Shown: positions 1-5,756 of the stretch, one piece after another
Position numbering within the stretch: the first letter of the stretch is position 1
How the letters are laid out: every line of letters begins with the position of its first letter
Notes under the pieces: generated by a model
Database searches by the model: none
What the model was told of the DNA's origin: nothing
Seen by the model: the letters and a program-made list of their open reading frames with translations, nothing else
Program-made: the position numbers and the translations under genes
NCBI GenBank assembly: GCA_947630515.1
Contig: CANRHY010000061.1
Coordinates: 1-5,880, forward strand
Direction: 5' to 3'
Length of the DNA: 5,880 nucleotides
Origin: an uncultured Bacilli bacterium
Lineage (GTDB): Bacteria; Bacillota_I; Bacilli_A; RF39; UBA660

Positions 1-288
1 AATAAAGAAGAAGTAAAGACATTTTTAACAAGTGATTATATATATGTGCCATATGATAATATGGAAGATTTAGTGTTACCAGAAGATAATAAAATATATA
101 AAAATAATATTATTGTAAAAAATAAAGATAATGTTATATATAGTCCTGTTTCAGGTATTATTATAGGTAAAACTAGAATTAATAATATAAATAAAGAAAC
201 AGAAGCATTAGTAATAGAAAATGATTATAAAGATACACTTTTAAAACAAGTATATGTTAAAGACGATATTTATAAAATAAGATATTAA
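1..288 (+). CDS. RnfC-like protein, N-terminal part (5' end outside window; frameshifted)
   Basis: The frame is open from base 1, so the true start lies at or upstream of the window edge; the GTG at 46 is only an internal candidate. The peptide contains IYSPVSGIIIG followed about 20 residues later by ALVIENDYKDT. This matches the barrel-sandwich (biotinyl-like) domain near the N-terminus of RnfC/NqrA-type proteins (PvSGkV ... ivIenD). The frame stops at 286-288, but the reading frame one base back (see 285-782) continues with sequence resembling the next part of RnfC, so this is probably one gene broken by a single-base deletion. RnfC normally carries NADH/FMN and 4Fe-4S sites for membrane electron transfer. 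No cysteine occurs here, so that activity is doubtful. The family call rests on motif memory, not an alignment. Confidence 0.55.
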   Translation, partial: NKEEVKTFLTSDYIYVPYDNMEDLVLPEDNKIYKNNIIVKNKDNVIYSPVSGIIIGKTRINNINKETEALVIENDYKDTLLKQVYVKDDIYKIRY

Positions 289-782
289 AAGGAATAGATA
301 CTAATATTATTAATTTAGTATTACCTCATTATGAAGTAGTAGAGTTACTTATTAAAGATTATGTAAATGAAATATTAGAAATACTTAATTTAATAAATTT
401 AAAAGTAAAAAATTCTACTATAAATATAGTACTAGATAAAAAGAATTTAATGGCATATCAACTACTATTTTCTTATATGGGAACATACCCTAATATAAAT
501 CTTACTTTTAGTAGCCAAGTAGGAACAAATTTGAGTATATATGAAGTAATAGATTTATATAATGAAGTAAAAAATAAAATAAAAAGAGATTTTATATATA
601 TTAATGTATCTTCTAAGACAAGTAACACTACATATAAAATTAAAAAATATACTAATTTAAAAGAATTACTAAATTATATAGGAATAAATGAAATTAATAA
701 GTTAGTATTAAATAGAAAAATAAAATTAAATACTTATGATTTTTTACTTGATGAAAATACTTTAAAAATTGAAGTAAGTTAG
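285..782 (+). CDS. RnfC-like protein, C-terminal SLBB-like part (continuation after frameshift)
   Basis: This frame reads LKGIDTNIINLVLPHYEVVE directly after the stop of the preceding fragment. It resembles the RnfC segment that usually reads as a divergent version of 'id.lIiNa.EcePy...'. The later part (roughly codons 100-150) has DFIYINVSSK...TYKIKKYTNLKELLNYIG, which looks like an SLBB fold, as in RnfC after the FMN-binding part. The first ATG in this frame (450) has no convincing Shine-Dalgarno site and lies inside the recognisable homology, so independent translation from there is unlikely. The glycine-rich FMN motif (GlGGAgFPt), the GGPMMG motif and the C-terminal CxxCxxC ferredoxin domain are all absent. 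The stop is overlapped by the Shine-Dalgarno site of the next gene, so the short C-terminus looks natural. If the frameshift is real, the gene is a pseudogene. Confidence 0.5.
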   Translation, partial: LKGIDTNIINLVLPHYEVVELLIKDYVNEILEILNLINLKVKNSTINIVLDKKNLMAYQLLFSYMGTYPNINLTFSSQVGTNLSIYEVIDLYNEVKNKIKRDFIYINVSSKTSNTTYKIKKYTNLKELLNYIGINEINKLVLNRKIKLNTYDFLLDENTLKIEVS

Positions 783-791
783 GGAGAAGAT

Positions 792-1376
792 ATGAAAATT
801 GGTATAGATATTGATGGAGTACTTACTGATTTAGAACAATTTCAATATAATGAATGTGCTAAATATGTAAAATTAAATTATAATAAAAATATAGTTAATC
901 CATATGGGTATGATTCTAAAGATATATTTGATATAACTAAAGAAGAAGATGATAACATGTGGAAGTATTTTTATAAACTATATAATTTAGACTATAAAGC
1001 AAGAAAGTATGCTAGTGAAGTTATTAAAAAAATGAAAGAAGAGGGAGCTATAATATACATAATAACTTCTAGAGATAATACAACTAGAGAAGATAAAGAA
1101 GGTTTTCTTGCGCGTAAAAATGTAGTAAAATGGCTTTCTAAAAATAAAATACCATATGATAAAATAATATATACAAATGACTATTCTAGTCAAAATAAAT
1201 TAAATGCTTGTATAAATAATAATATAGATATAATGATAGAAGATAAGAAAGAAAACATAGAAAGTATTAGTGAAAAAATTAAAGTAATTTGTTTTAATGC
1301 AAATTATAATTTAGATTGTAAGGGTAAAAATATAATAAGGTGTTATAGTTGGTATGATATATACTTTAAAATATGA
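792..1376 (+). CDS. HAD-superfamily 5'(3')-deoxyribonucleotidase-like phosphatase
   Basis: This 194-residue protein opens with MKIGIDIDGVLTD, the HAD motif I DxDGVxTD; D6 is the expected nucleophile and D8 the acid/base. Motif II is ITSR (T92/S93), motif III is plausibly K136 in the NKLNAC segment, and motif IV is IMIEDKKEN (E150, D151, N155). The set and length fit the NT5C / COG5663 (YqfW-type) nucleotidase group, cytosolic Mg-dependent phosphatases presumed to act on nucleoside monophosphates; the true substrate is not known from sequence. The cap would be the helical insert between motifs I and II (about residues 20-80). The ATG at 792 is preceded by AGGGAGAAG, which overlaps the upstream stop, so the gene is translationally close to its neighbour (9-nt gap). 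It ends in TGA. I see no clear terminator after it. Confidence 0.82.
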   Translation: MKIGIDIDGVLTDLEQFQYNECAKYVKLNYNKNIVNPYGYDSKDIFDITKEEDDNMWKYFYKLYNLDYKARKYASEVIKKMKEEGAIIYIITSRDNTTREDKEGFLARKNVVKWLSKNKIPYDKIIYTNDYSSQNKLNACINNNIDIMIEDKKENIESISEKIKVICFNANYNLDCKGKNIIRCYSWYDIYFKI

Positions 1377-1380
1377 AATA

Positions 1381-1397
1381 ATTTACATCTATTTACA
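1381..1397 (+). repeat. Tandem direct repeat ATTTACA, 10-bp period
   Basis: ATTTACA occurs at 1381-1387 and again at 1391-1397, one helical turn apart, about 40-60 bases upstream of the -10 element at 1439-1444. Direct repeats with this spacing are typical of OmpR/PhoB-type response-regulator sites; the Bacillus PhoP box is built from TT(A/T)ACA-like hexamers about 5 bp apart. Only two copies are visible and the DNA is AT-rich, so chance is a real possibility. Confidence 0.3.
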
Positions 1398-1435
1398 GAA
1401 ATATGAGTAAAACTATATAAATTTAGTTCTAAAAC

Positions 1436-1444
1436 TGATATAAT
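1436..1444 (+). promoter_or_regulatory. Extended -10 promoter (TGATATAAT) for the 1475-2877 unit
   Basis: A consensus TATAAT at 1439-1444 is preceded by the TGn extension. No good -35 hexamer lies 16-18 bp upstream, as is usual for extended -10 promoters. Transcription would begin near 1451, giving a leader of about 24 nt before the ATG at 1475. A 12-bp inverted repeat (TTTAG-TT-CTAAA, 1422-1433) sits in the spacer and could bind a regulator, but it is short and A/T-rich. Confidence 0.6.
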
Positions 1445-1458
1445 ATTTATATAAAGTA

Positions 1459-1468
1459 TAAGGAGGTG
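1459..1468 (+). promoter_or_regulatory. Very strong ribosome binding site TAAGGAGGTG
   Basis: Ten consecutive bases are complementary to the 3' end of 16S rRNA (anti-Shine-Dalgarno), followed by a 6-nt spacer to the ATG at 1475. It is the best site in the window and serves an ORF of only 11 codons, which argues that this tiny ORF is translated. Confidence 0.7.
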
Positions 1469-1474
1469 TGATTT

Positions 1475-1510
1475 ATGAGTTGGTTCAAAAGACTATTCCC
1501 TTGGTTATAG
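1475..1510 (+). CDS. 11-residue peptide ORF (MSWFKRLFPWL)
   Basis: ATG at 1475 reads MSWFKRLFPWL and then meets two stops in a row (TAG TAA). It is the first ORF after the extended -10 promoter and has a ten-base Shine-Dalgarno match at ideal spacing. The peptide is cationic (K5, R6) and rich in large hydrophobics (two Trp, two Phe, two Leu, one Pro), so it could lie on a membrane or act as a signal. The next gene starts 50 bases downstream with no terminator between them, so the two are probably co-transcribed. I do not recognise the peptide. It may be a translated leader that tunes the downstream gene, a small membrane-active or signalling peptide, or a decayed gene start. Expression is well supported; function is not. 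Confidence 0.5.
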   Translation: MSWFKRLFPWL

Positions 1511-1560
1511 TAAATAACTAAGAGTTTGGGGGTTTGGTTGAACTTTATATGAGGTGTATT

Positions 1561-2232
1561 ATGAGTAATTATAACAAATTAATAAAAGGATTAGTAGTTT
1601 TACTATTATATATTTTAGTACCTTACGTACTTAATATTTTTTTACCAAGTATAACTGAATCATCTAATTTAGATTTAGTTTATAGATTTATATTTATGTT
1701 TTTATTACTATTATTATATATTTTCTTGTATAGAGAAGACATAATAAAAGATATAAAAGCATTTAAGGAGCACCCACTTAAAATAATAGGAAAGTCTTTG
1801 TTATTTTTTGTATTATTAATAATTGGGTCAGCCGTTATTTCTTCACTTATATATTTAATAAATCCAACACCTAATTCTTCTTATGTAAACTCGGGTATAT
1901 TAGATTCACTTTTAGAAAAAAATATCTTTGTATTAATAATATATGTGTTTGTACTATCTTTATTTACAGAACAAATAGTATTTAGAAAAGTATTTAAAGA
2001 TATAATTAAAAATAAATATTTCTTTATAATATTTTCAGGCTTAATATATGGAATTTTCCAAGTAGGATATAATATATCTTCACTTAATGATATATTTGCT
2101 GTTATAACATTTACTTATGCGGGAATAATACTAAGTACAGCATATGAAAAGACAGATAACCTCTTAGCGCCTTCATTTGTATACTTGTTTTATAATTTAT
2201 TTGTGCTATCAGGTACACTTTTAGGTATATAG
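1561..2232 (+). CDS. CPBP-family (Abi/CAAX-like) membrane protein, probably protease-dead
   Basis: This is a 223-residue polytopic membrane protein with about seven hydrophobic segments (near residues 10-28, 42-57, 78-100, 121-140, 153-170, 176-195 and 201-221). The layout fits the CPBP intramembrane metalloprotease family (PF02517), whose members cut prenylated or bacteriocin-type peptides. All three CPBP motifs can be placed but are altered. EExxxR is E137-Q138-IVF-R142; FxxxH is Y163-GIF-Q167; HxxxN is Y208-LFY-N212. The second glutamate and both histidines, which bind metal and activate water, are gone, so a non-catalytic relative is likely. I chose ATG 1561 because GAGGTG (1551-1556) precedes it; the upstream in-frame TTG at 1534 would add nine polar residues and has no fitting site. 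It follows the 11-codon ORF and precedes the surface protein by 13 bases, probably as one operon. Confidence 0.7.
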   Translation: MSNYNKLIKGLVVLLLYILVPYVLNIFLPSITESSNLDLVYRFIFMFLLLLLYIFLYREDIIKDIKAFKEHPLKIIGKSLLFFVLLIIGSAVISSLIYLINPTPNSSYVNSGILDSLLEKNIFVLIIYVFVLSLFTEQIVFRKVFKDIIKNKYFFIIFSGLIYGIFQVGYNISSLNDIFAVITFTYAGIILSTAYEKTDNLLAPSFVYLFYNLFVLSGTLLGI

Positions 2233-2245
2233 GGAAAGGAAATAT

Positions 2246-2455
2246 ATGAAAGAAAGTAAATTACTAATAATTGTAAGCCTGTTAGTAGTTACAATCACTA
2301 TAGCAATAATTGGTGAAGTACAAAGAAATAAAAGTAATGAAGTGTTAGAAAAAGATTATATAAGTTATAATGATAATTACAATATAAAAAAGATAGAAAC
2401 TGAAAATGAAATAAAATATGGACATTTTCAAAAACAGATAATGATGAAGCTTTAA
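2246..2455 (+). CDS. Membrane-anchored surface protein, N-terminal part (frameshifted)
   Basis: ATG 2246 follows GGGAAAGGA, 13 bases after the CPBP gene. Residues 5-23 form a single hydrophobic segment after a charged start (MKES-K), acting as signal anchor or signal peptide, followed by a polar, Asn/Lys/Glu-rich extracytoplasmic stretch. The frame ends in TAA at 2453-2455 with an unnatural tail (GHFQKQIMMKL). The frame one base back gives WTFSKTDNDEALKKK over the same DNA and joins the 2527-2877 region without a stop. The likely lesion is one lost base near 2417-2420 (for example TATTGG read as TATGG). Together the parts would make a protein of about 210 residues. It is either a pseudogene or a sequencing error. 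Confidence 0.6.
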   Translation: MKESKLLIIVSLLVVTITIAIIGEVQRNKSNEVLEKDYISYNDNYNIKKIETENEIKYGHFQKQIMMKL

Positions 2456-2877
2456 AAAAGAAGATAGAGATAGATACAAGTTTAAAATTAGATATAGAAA
2501 CTTCTTTAGATAATAATTTATCTAATATGATAAAAAATAAAGACGCTTTACTTATTAATTTTGATTATCATGGACTTCTTCCTACTAAAGCTAATGTAGA
2601 AATAAATGTAGATGGTAAATATAAAGATGGAGATTCATTATATTTATATTATATAAATGAAGAAAAAAGTCAAATAGAATATATTGATAGAAATTTAATT
2701 GTTAGAAATGGTTTAGTGGATTTTGAAATAGACCACTGTTCTAATTATTTTCTAACTGCTTCAATTGTACAAGACGCAGTTAATAATCCTAAAAATATAA
2801 ATCTAATAATAGTAGTTATGGTTATTGTTATAATTGTTTTGATAGCCGCAACATTATTCCAAAATAAAAAGAAATAG
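2419..2877 (+). CDS. Membrane-anchored surface protein, C-terminal part (continuation after frameshift)
   Basis: The frame opens after 2409 and reads WTFSKTDNDEALKKK from 2419; its first ATG is 2527, with no Shine-Dalgarno site, so it is best seen as the rest of the 2246 gene. The middle resembles the beta-sandwich repeats common in Bacillota surface proteins, with GLLPTKANVEINV, a SLYLYYINEE strand, and VDFEIDHCSNYFLTA (residues 64-78 counted from 2527), the 'thxSdYfLt' signature. Residues 91-111 are a strongly hydrophobic segment followed by QNKKK, a C-terminal membrane anchor with a cytoplasmic basic tail. With the N-terminal segment this gives a domain tethered outside the membrane at both ends, unless a signal peptidase removes the first. 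No sorting motif or enzyme motif is visible. Its ligand or role is unknown. The stop codon lies in the left arm and loop of a terminator hairpin. Confidence 0.6.
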   Translation, partial: WTFSKTDNDEALKKKIEIDTSLKLDIETSLDNNLSNMIKNKDALLINFDYHGLLPTKANVEINVDGKYKDGDSLYLYYINEEKSQIEYIDRNLIVRNGLVDFEIDHCSNYFLTASIVQDAVNNPKNINLIIVVMVIVIIVLIAATLFQNKKK

Positions 2878-2896
2878 CGATTATTTCTTTTTTTTT
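2866..2896 (+). terminator. Intrinsic terminator of the 1475-2877 unit
   Basis: An 11-bp perfect inverted repeat, AAAAAGAAATA (2866-2876) and TATTTCTTTTT (2882-2892), has a 5-nt loop GCGAT and runs into a T tract that ends at 2896. The stop codon TAG (2875-2877) is inside the structure. The stem contains only one G-C pair, so it is weak by usual standards, but position, perfect pairing and nine consecutive Ts fit a terminator in an AT-rich genome. Confidence 0.65.
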
Positions 2897-2966
2897 ACAA
2901 AAATATTTTTTTAAAAACATAAGTAAAATAAGGTGACAAAAAATAATTTTAAGAAAAAAGTTATAA

Positions 2967-2984
2967 ATGTTGCATTTGCAACAT
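2967..2984 (+). promoter_or_regulatory. 18-bp perfect dyad (putative operator) upstream of nrdD
   Basis: ATGTTGCA-TT-TGCAACAT is a perfect inverted repeat with 8-bp arms, containing G-C pairs in otherwise A/T-only surroundings. It lies 20 bases upstream of the extended -10 element, covering about -50 to -33 relative to the predicted start, so a bound protein would overlap the -35 region. It does not match the NrdR-box consensus I know, nor FNR, Rex or Fur/PerR sites. The regulator is unknown. An adjoining 8-bp palindrome, ATACGTAT (2983-2990), overlaps its edge. Confidence 0.6.
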
Positions 2985-3001
2985 ACGTATAAAAATAAAT
3001 T

Positions 3002-3010
3002 TGTTATAAT
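3002..3010 (+). promoter_or_regulatory. Extended -10 promoter (TGTTATAAT) for nrdDG
   Basis: A consensus TATAAT at 3005-3010 is preceded by TGT, an extended -10. No good -35 hexamer is found at 16-18 bp. The predicted start is near 3017, giving a leader of about 20 nt with GGAGGT (3024-3029) seven bases before the ATG at 3037. A second TATAAT at 3016-3021 is less well placed because it nearly abuts the Shine-Dalgarno site. Confidence 0.6.
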
Positions 3011-3036
3011 TTGAATATAATATGGAGGTAATATAG

Positions 3037-5268
3037 ATGAAAATAATTAAACGTGATGGAAAATTCGTTGATTATGAGCCTGAAAAAATTGAAAATGCAA
3101 TTGGTAAGGCAAATAAGGAGGTTTCGGAAGAAGAAAGAGTAAGTGATACTCAAATTAAAAACATTATTAAGTATATTGAAGGGCTTAATAAGAAGAGAAT
3201 GTTAGTTGAAGATATTCAAGATATTATTGAAATGAGACTTATGTCTTTAGGAAAGTATGCTTTAGCTAAAAAATATATAACTTATAGATATACTAGAGAA
3301 CTTGTAAGAAAAAGTAATACTACAGATAGAACTATAAAAGAACTTATTGAAGGAGAAAGTGAGTACTGGAATACTGAAAACTCTAATAAAAATGCTAAGA
3401 TAGTTACTGTACAAAGAGATTATTTAGCTGGTATTACTAGCACTGACATTACAAGAAGATTTTTACTTCCTAGTGATATAGTAAGTGCACATGATAGTGG
3501 GATTATACATTTTCATGATGCTGATTATTTTGCTCAAAATGCTCTTCATAATTGTGACTTAATAAATTTGGAAGATATGCTTCAAAATGGAACTAATATT
3601 AATGGAGTGATGATAGAAAAACCTCATAGATTTTTAACAGCAATGACTATAGCTACTCAACTAATAACAGCAGTATCTTCTAGTCAATATGGAGGTTGTA
3701 CTATTTCACTTACTCATTTAGCGCCTTTTGTAAGAGACAGCTATAATATATATTTAGATAAATATAAGAAAAGAAAATTTAGTAAAGAAGATGTAATTAA
3801 ATATGCTAAAGAAGATTTAAAGAAAGAGATAGTAGATGGAGTACAAACTTTTCAATATCAAATAAATTCTATGACTACTACTAATGGACAAGCACCTTTT
3901 TTAAGTGTAAATATGTATTTGGGGGAGACAGATGAATATAAAGAAGAACTTGCTATGATAATAGAAGAGGTATTAAATCAAAGAATACAAGGAATGAAGA
4001 ATGAAAAGGGTGTATATATTACTCCAGCATTTCCAAAATTACTTTATGTACTAGAAGAAGATAATGTACATAAAAATAGTAAATATTATTATCTTACTAA
4101 ACTTGCAGCTAAATGTACTGCTAAAAGAATGGTACCTGATTATATTTCAGAAAAGATAATGAAAGAATTAAAGAAAAATGAATTTGGAGAAGGGGAATGT
4201 TATCCATGTATGGGATGTAGATCATTCTTAACTCCTGATAGGTCTATATCTTTAGGTAATATAGCAAAAGCTAAAAATTATAAAGAAGGTAAGGGTAAAT
4301 ATTATGGAAGATTTAATCAAGGTGTTGTTACTTTGAATTTACCTGACGTAGCTCTTAGTAGCGAAAAAGATATGGATAGATTTTGGGAGATATTAGATGA
4401 AAGACTAGAATTATGCCATCGTGCTTTAAAAATAAGACATGATAGACTTAGTCACGTTAATAGTTCTGTTGCGCCTATATTATGGCAACATGGTGCTTTA
4501 GCTAGATTAGATAAGGGAGAGTCAATACATGAATTACTTCATCATGGATATTCTACTATATCTTTAGGATATGCTGGACTTTATGAATGTGTTAAGTATA
4601 TGACTGGACACTCTCATACTGATGGAGGAAAAGGACATGACTTTGGAATAAAAGTAATGGAAAAACTTAATGAAGCATGTAAGAAATGGAAAGAAGAAGA
4701 GGATATAGATTATTCTGTATATGGTACTCCTATTGAATCTACTACATATAAATTTGCTAAACATTTAAAAGAAAGATTTGGAGTTATTAAAGGAATAACT
4801 GACCGTGATTATATTACAAATTCTTATCATGTACCTGTATTTGAAGAAATAGATGCTTTTGAGAAATTAAAACTAGAAAGTGAATTTCAAAAATTATCTC
4901 CAGGAGGAGCTATATCATATATAGAAACACCTAATATGCAAAATAATATAGATGCTGTTTTAGAGATAATAGAATTTATATATAATAATATTATGTATGC
5001 TGAACTTAATACTAAGAGTGATTATTGCCAAGTTTGTGGGTATGATGGAGAAATATTACTTGATGATAATTTAGAGTGGTATTGTCCTAACTGTGGAAAT
5101 AGAAATCATGATACTTTAAATGTTGCAAGAAGAACTTGTGGGTATATAGGTACTAATTTTTGGAATAAAGGTAGAACTCAAGAAATAAAAGAAAGAGTTT
5201 TACATATAGATAACAAAGTAGTAGAAGAAAGTTCATGTAAGAAAGGTAAGAAATGCGCTACAATTTAA
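3037..5268 (+). CDS. nrdD: Anaerobic (class III) ribonucleoside-triphosphate reductase
   Basis: NrdD reduces ribonucleoside triphosphates to deoxynucleotides without oxygen, using a glycyl radical installed by NrdG. The 743-residue protein is full length for the family. Residues 1-92 form an ATP cone (IKRDGKFVDYEPEKIENAI). The catalytic core follows, with C173 in HNC and C394 in MGCRS, matching the T4 C79 and C290 positions. M392 just before it matches the methionine of formate-using NrdD1 enzymes, so formate is the likely reductant (inference). The C-terminal part has a zinc site C664-x2-C667 and C683-x2-C686, and the radical loop RRTCGYIG with G702 as the radical glycine. An 18-residue tail after the domain (about 726-743) contains C734 and C740. 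ATG 3037 is chosen by GGAGGT seven bases upstream and by the N-terminus of the ATP cone. The end overlaps nrdG. Confidence 0.97.
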   Translation: MKIIKRDGKFVDYEPEKIENAIGKANKEVSEEERVSDTQIKNIIKYIEGLNKKRMLVEDIQDIIEMRLMSLGKYALAKKYITYRYTRELVRKSNTTDRTIKELIEGESEYWNTENSNKNAKIVTVQRDYLAGITSTDITRRFLLPSDIVSAHDSGIIHFHDADYFAQNALHNCDLINLEDMLQNGTNINGVMIEKPHRFLTAMTIATQLITAVSSSQYGGCTISLTHLAPFVRDSYNIYLDKYKKRKFSKEDVIKYAKEDLKKEIVDGVQTFQYQINSMTTTNGQAPFLSVNMYLGETDEYKEELAMIIEEVLNQRIQGMKNEKGVYITPAFPKLLYVLEEDNVHKNSKYYYLTKLAAKCTAKRMVPDYISEKIMKELKKNEFGEGECYPCMGCRSFLTPDRSISLGNIAKAKNYKEGKGKYYGRFNQGVVTLNLPDVALSSEKDMDRFWEILDERLELCHRALKIRHDRLSHVNSSVAPILWQHGALARLDKGESIHELLHHGYSTISLGYAGLYECVKYMTGHSHTDGGKGHDFGIKVMEKLNEACKKWKEEEDIDYSVYGTPIESTTYKFAKHLKERFGVIKGITDRDYITNSYHVPVFEEIDAFEKLKLESEFQKLSPGGAISYIETPNMQNNIDAVLEIIEFIYNNIMYAELNTKSDYCQVCGYDGEILLDDNLEWYCPNCGNRNHDTLNVARRTCGYIGTNFWNKGRTQEIKERVLHIDNKVVEESSCKKGKKCATI

Positions 5269-5747
5269 TAAGAAAAATGGATATATCAGATGGTCCTGGA
5301 GTAAGAGTTTCTATATTTTTACAAGGGTGTGAATTTCATTGTAAGAATTGTTTTAATTCTGAAACTTGGGATTTTAATAAAGGAAATCTATTTACTGATA
5401 ATACTATAGATACTATATTAGATATAGCTAAAGAAGATTATATTAAAGGATTATCTATTCTTGGAGGAGAACCATTACATCCAAATAATATATTGGGAAC
5501 TATTAAATTAGCTAAAAAATTTAAAGAAGTTTATCCAAATAAAAATATATGGATATGGACTGGTTATTTATATGAAAATATAATTAATAAAGAAATACTT
5601 AAATACGCAGATGTAATTGTAGATGGGCAATATGTAGATGAGTTACATGACTTTAGATTAAAATATAGAGGCTCATCTAATCAAAGAGTTATCGATATAA
5701 AGAAAACTATAAAGAATAATAAAGTATGTTTATATGACGAAAATTAA
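5253..5747 (+). CDS. nrdG: Anaerobic ribonucleoside-triphosphate reductase activating protein (radical SAM)
   Basis: NrdG uses a 4Fe-4S cluster and S-adenosylmethionine to make the 5'-deoxyadenosyl radical that oxidises the glycine (G702 here) of NrdD. The 164-residue length is normal. The start MRYNLIRKMDISDGPGVRVS is the usual N-terminus. The radical-SAM motif is C26-x3-C30-x2-C33 (GCEFHCKNC), GGEP at 71-74 is the SAM-binding loop, and WIWTGY and SSNQRVID near the end are family hallmarks. The gene begins 16 bases before the end of nrdD, with GAAAGGT (5241-5247) as ribosome binding site inside nrdD, so the two are translationally coupled and made in proportion. The protein is soluble and acts in the cytoplasm with NrdD. 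Confidence 0.96.
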   Translation: MRYNLIRKMDISDGPGVRVSIFLQGCEFHCKNCFNSETWDFNKGNLFTDNTIDTILDIAKEDYIKGLSILGGEPLHPNNILGTIKLAKKFKEVYPNKNIWIWTGYLYENIINKEILKYADVIVDGQYVDELHDFRLKYRGSSNQRVIDIKKTIKNNKVCLYDEN

Positions 5748-5756
5748 AGTTTGTAA

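Noticed and set aside
276..290. Programmed -1 ribosomal frameshift between the RnfC-like fragments
   Set aside because: No slippery heptamer in the right phase and no stable downstream structure; a simple deletion explains it better.
987..1193. Minus-strand open frame of 68 codons inside the HAD gene
   Set aside because: It is antisense to a well-supported gene, has low-complexity Phe/Tyr/Ile-rich composition and no ribosome binding site; it arises from A/T-biased codons on the other strand.
1374..1376. TGA read as tryptophan (mycoplasma code)
   Set aside because: Conserved tryptophans in NrdD and NrdG are encoded by TGG, and TGA here ends the HAD gene at a normal length.
1534..1560. Earlier TTG start for the CPBP gene
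   Set aside because: It has no suitably placed Shine-Dalgarno site, while ATG 1561 has GAGGTG just upstream and gives the usual short polar N-terminus.
2931..2967. Second promoter (GGTGACA ... TATAAA) upstream of nrdD
   Set aside because: The spacing between the -35-like and -10-like hexamers is about 23 bp, too long for a functional pair.
2967..2984. NrdR box
   Set aside because: The dyad TGTTGCA-TT-TGCAACA does not fit the NrdR consensus, and there is no tandem second site one or more helical turns away.
3011..3036. Cobalamin or other riboswitch ahead of nrdD
   Set aside because: The predicted leader is only about 20 nt, too short for any riboswitch.
4564..4764. Minus-strand open frame of 66 codons inside nrdD
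   Set aside because: It lies wholly within the conserved nrdD coding sequence, with no Shine-Dalgarno site and no recognisable motif.
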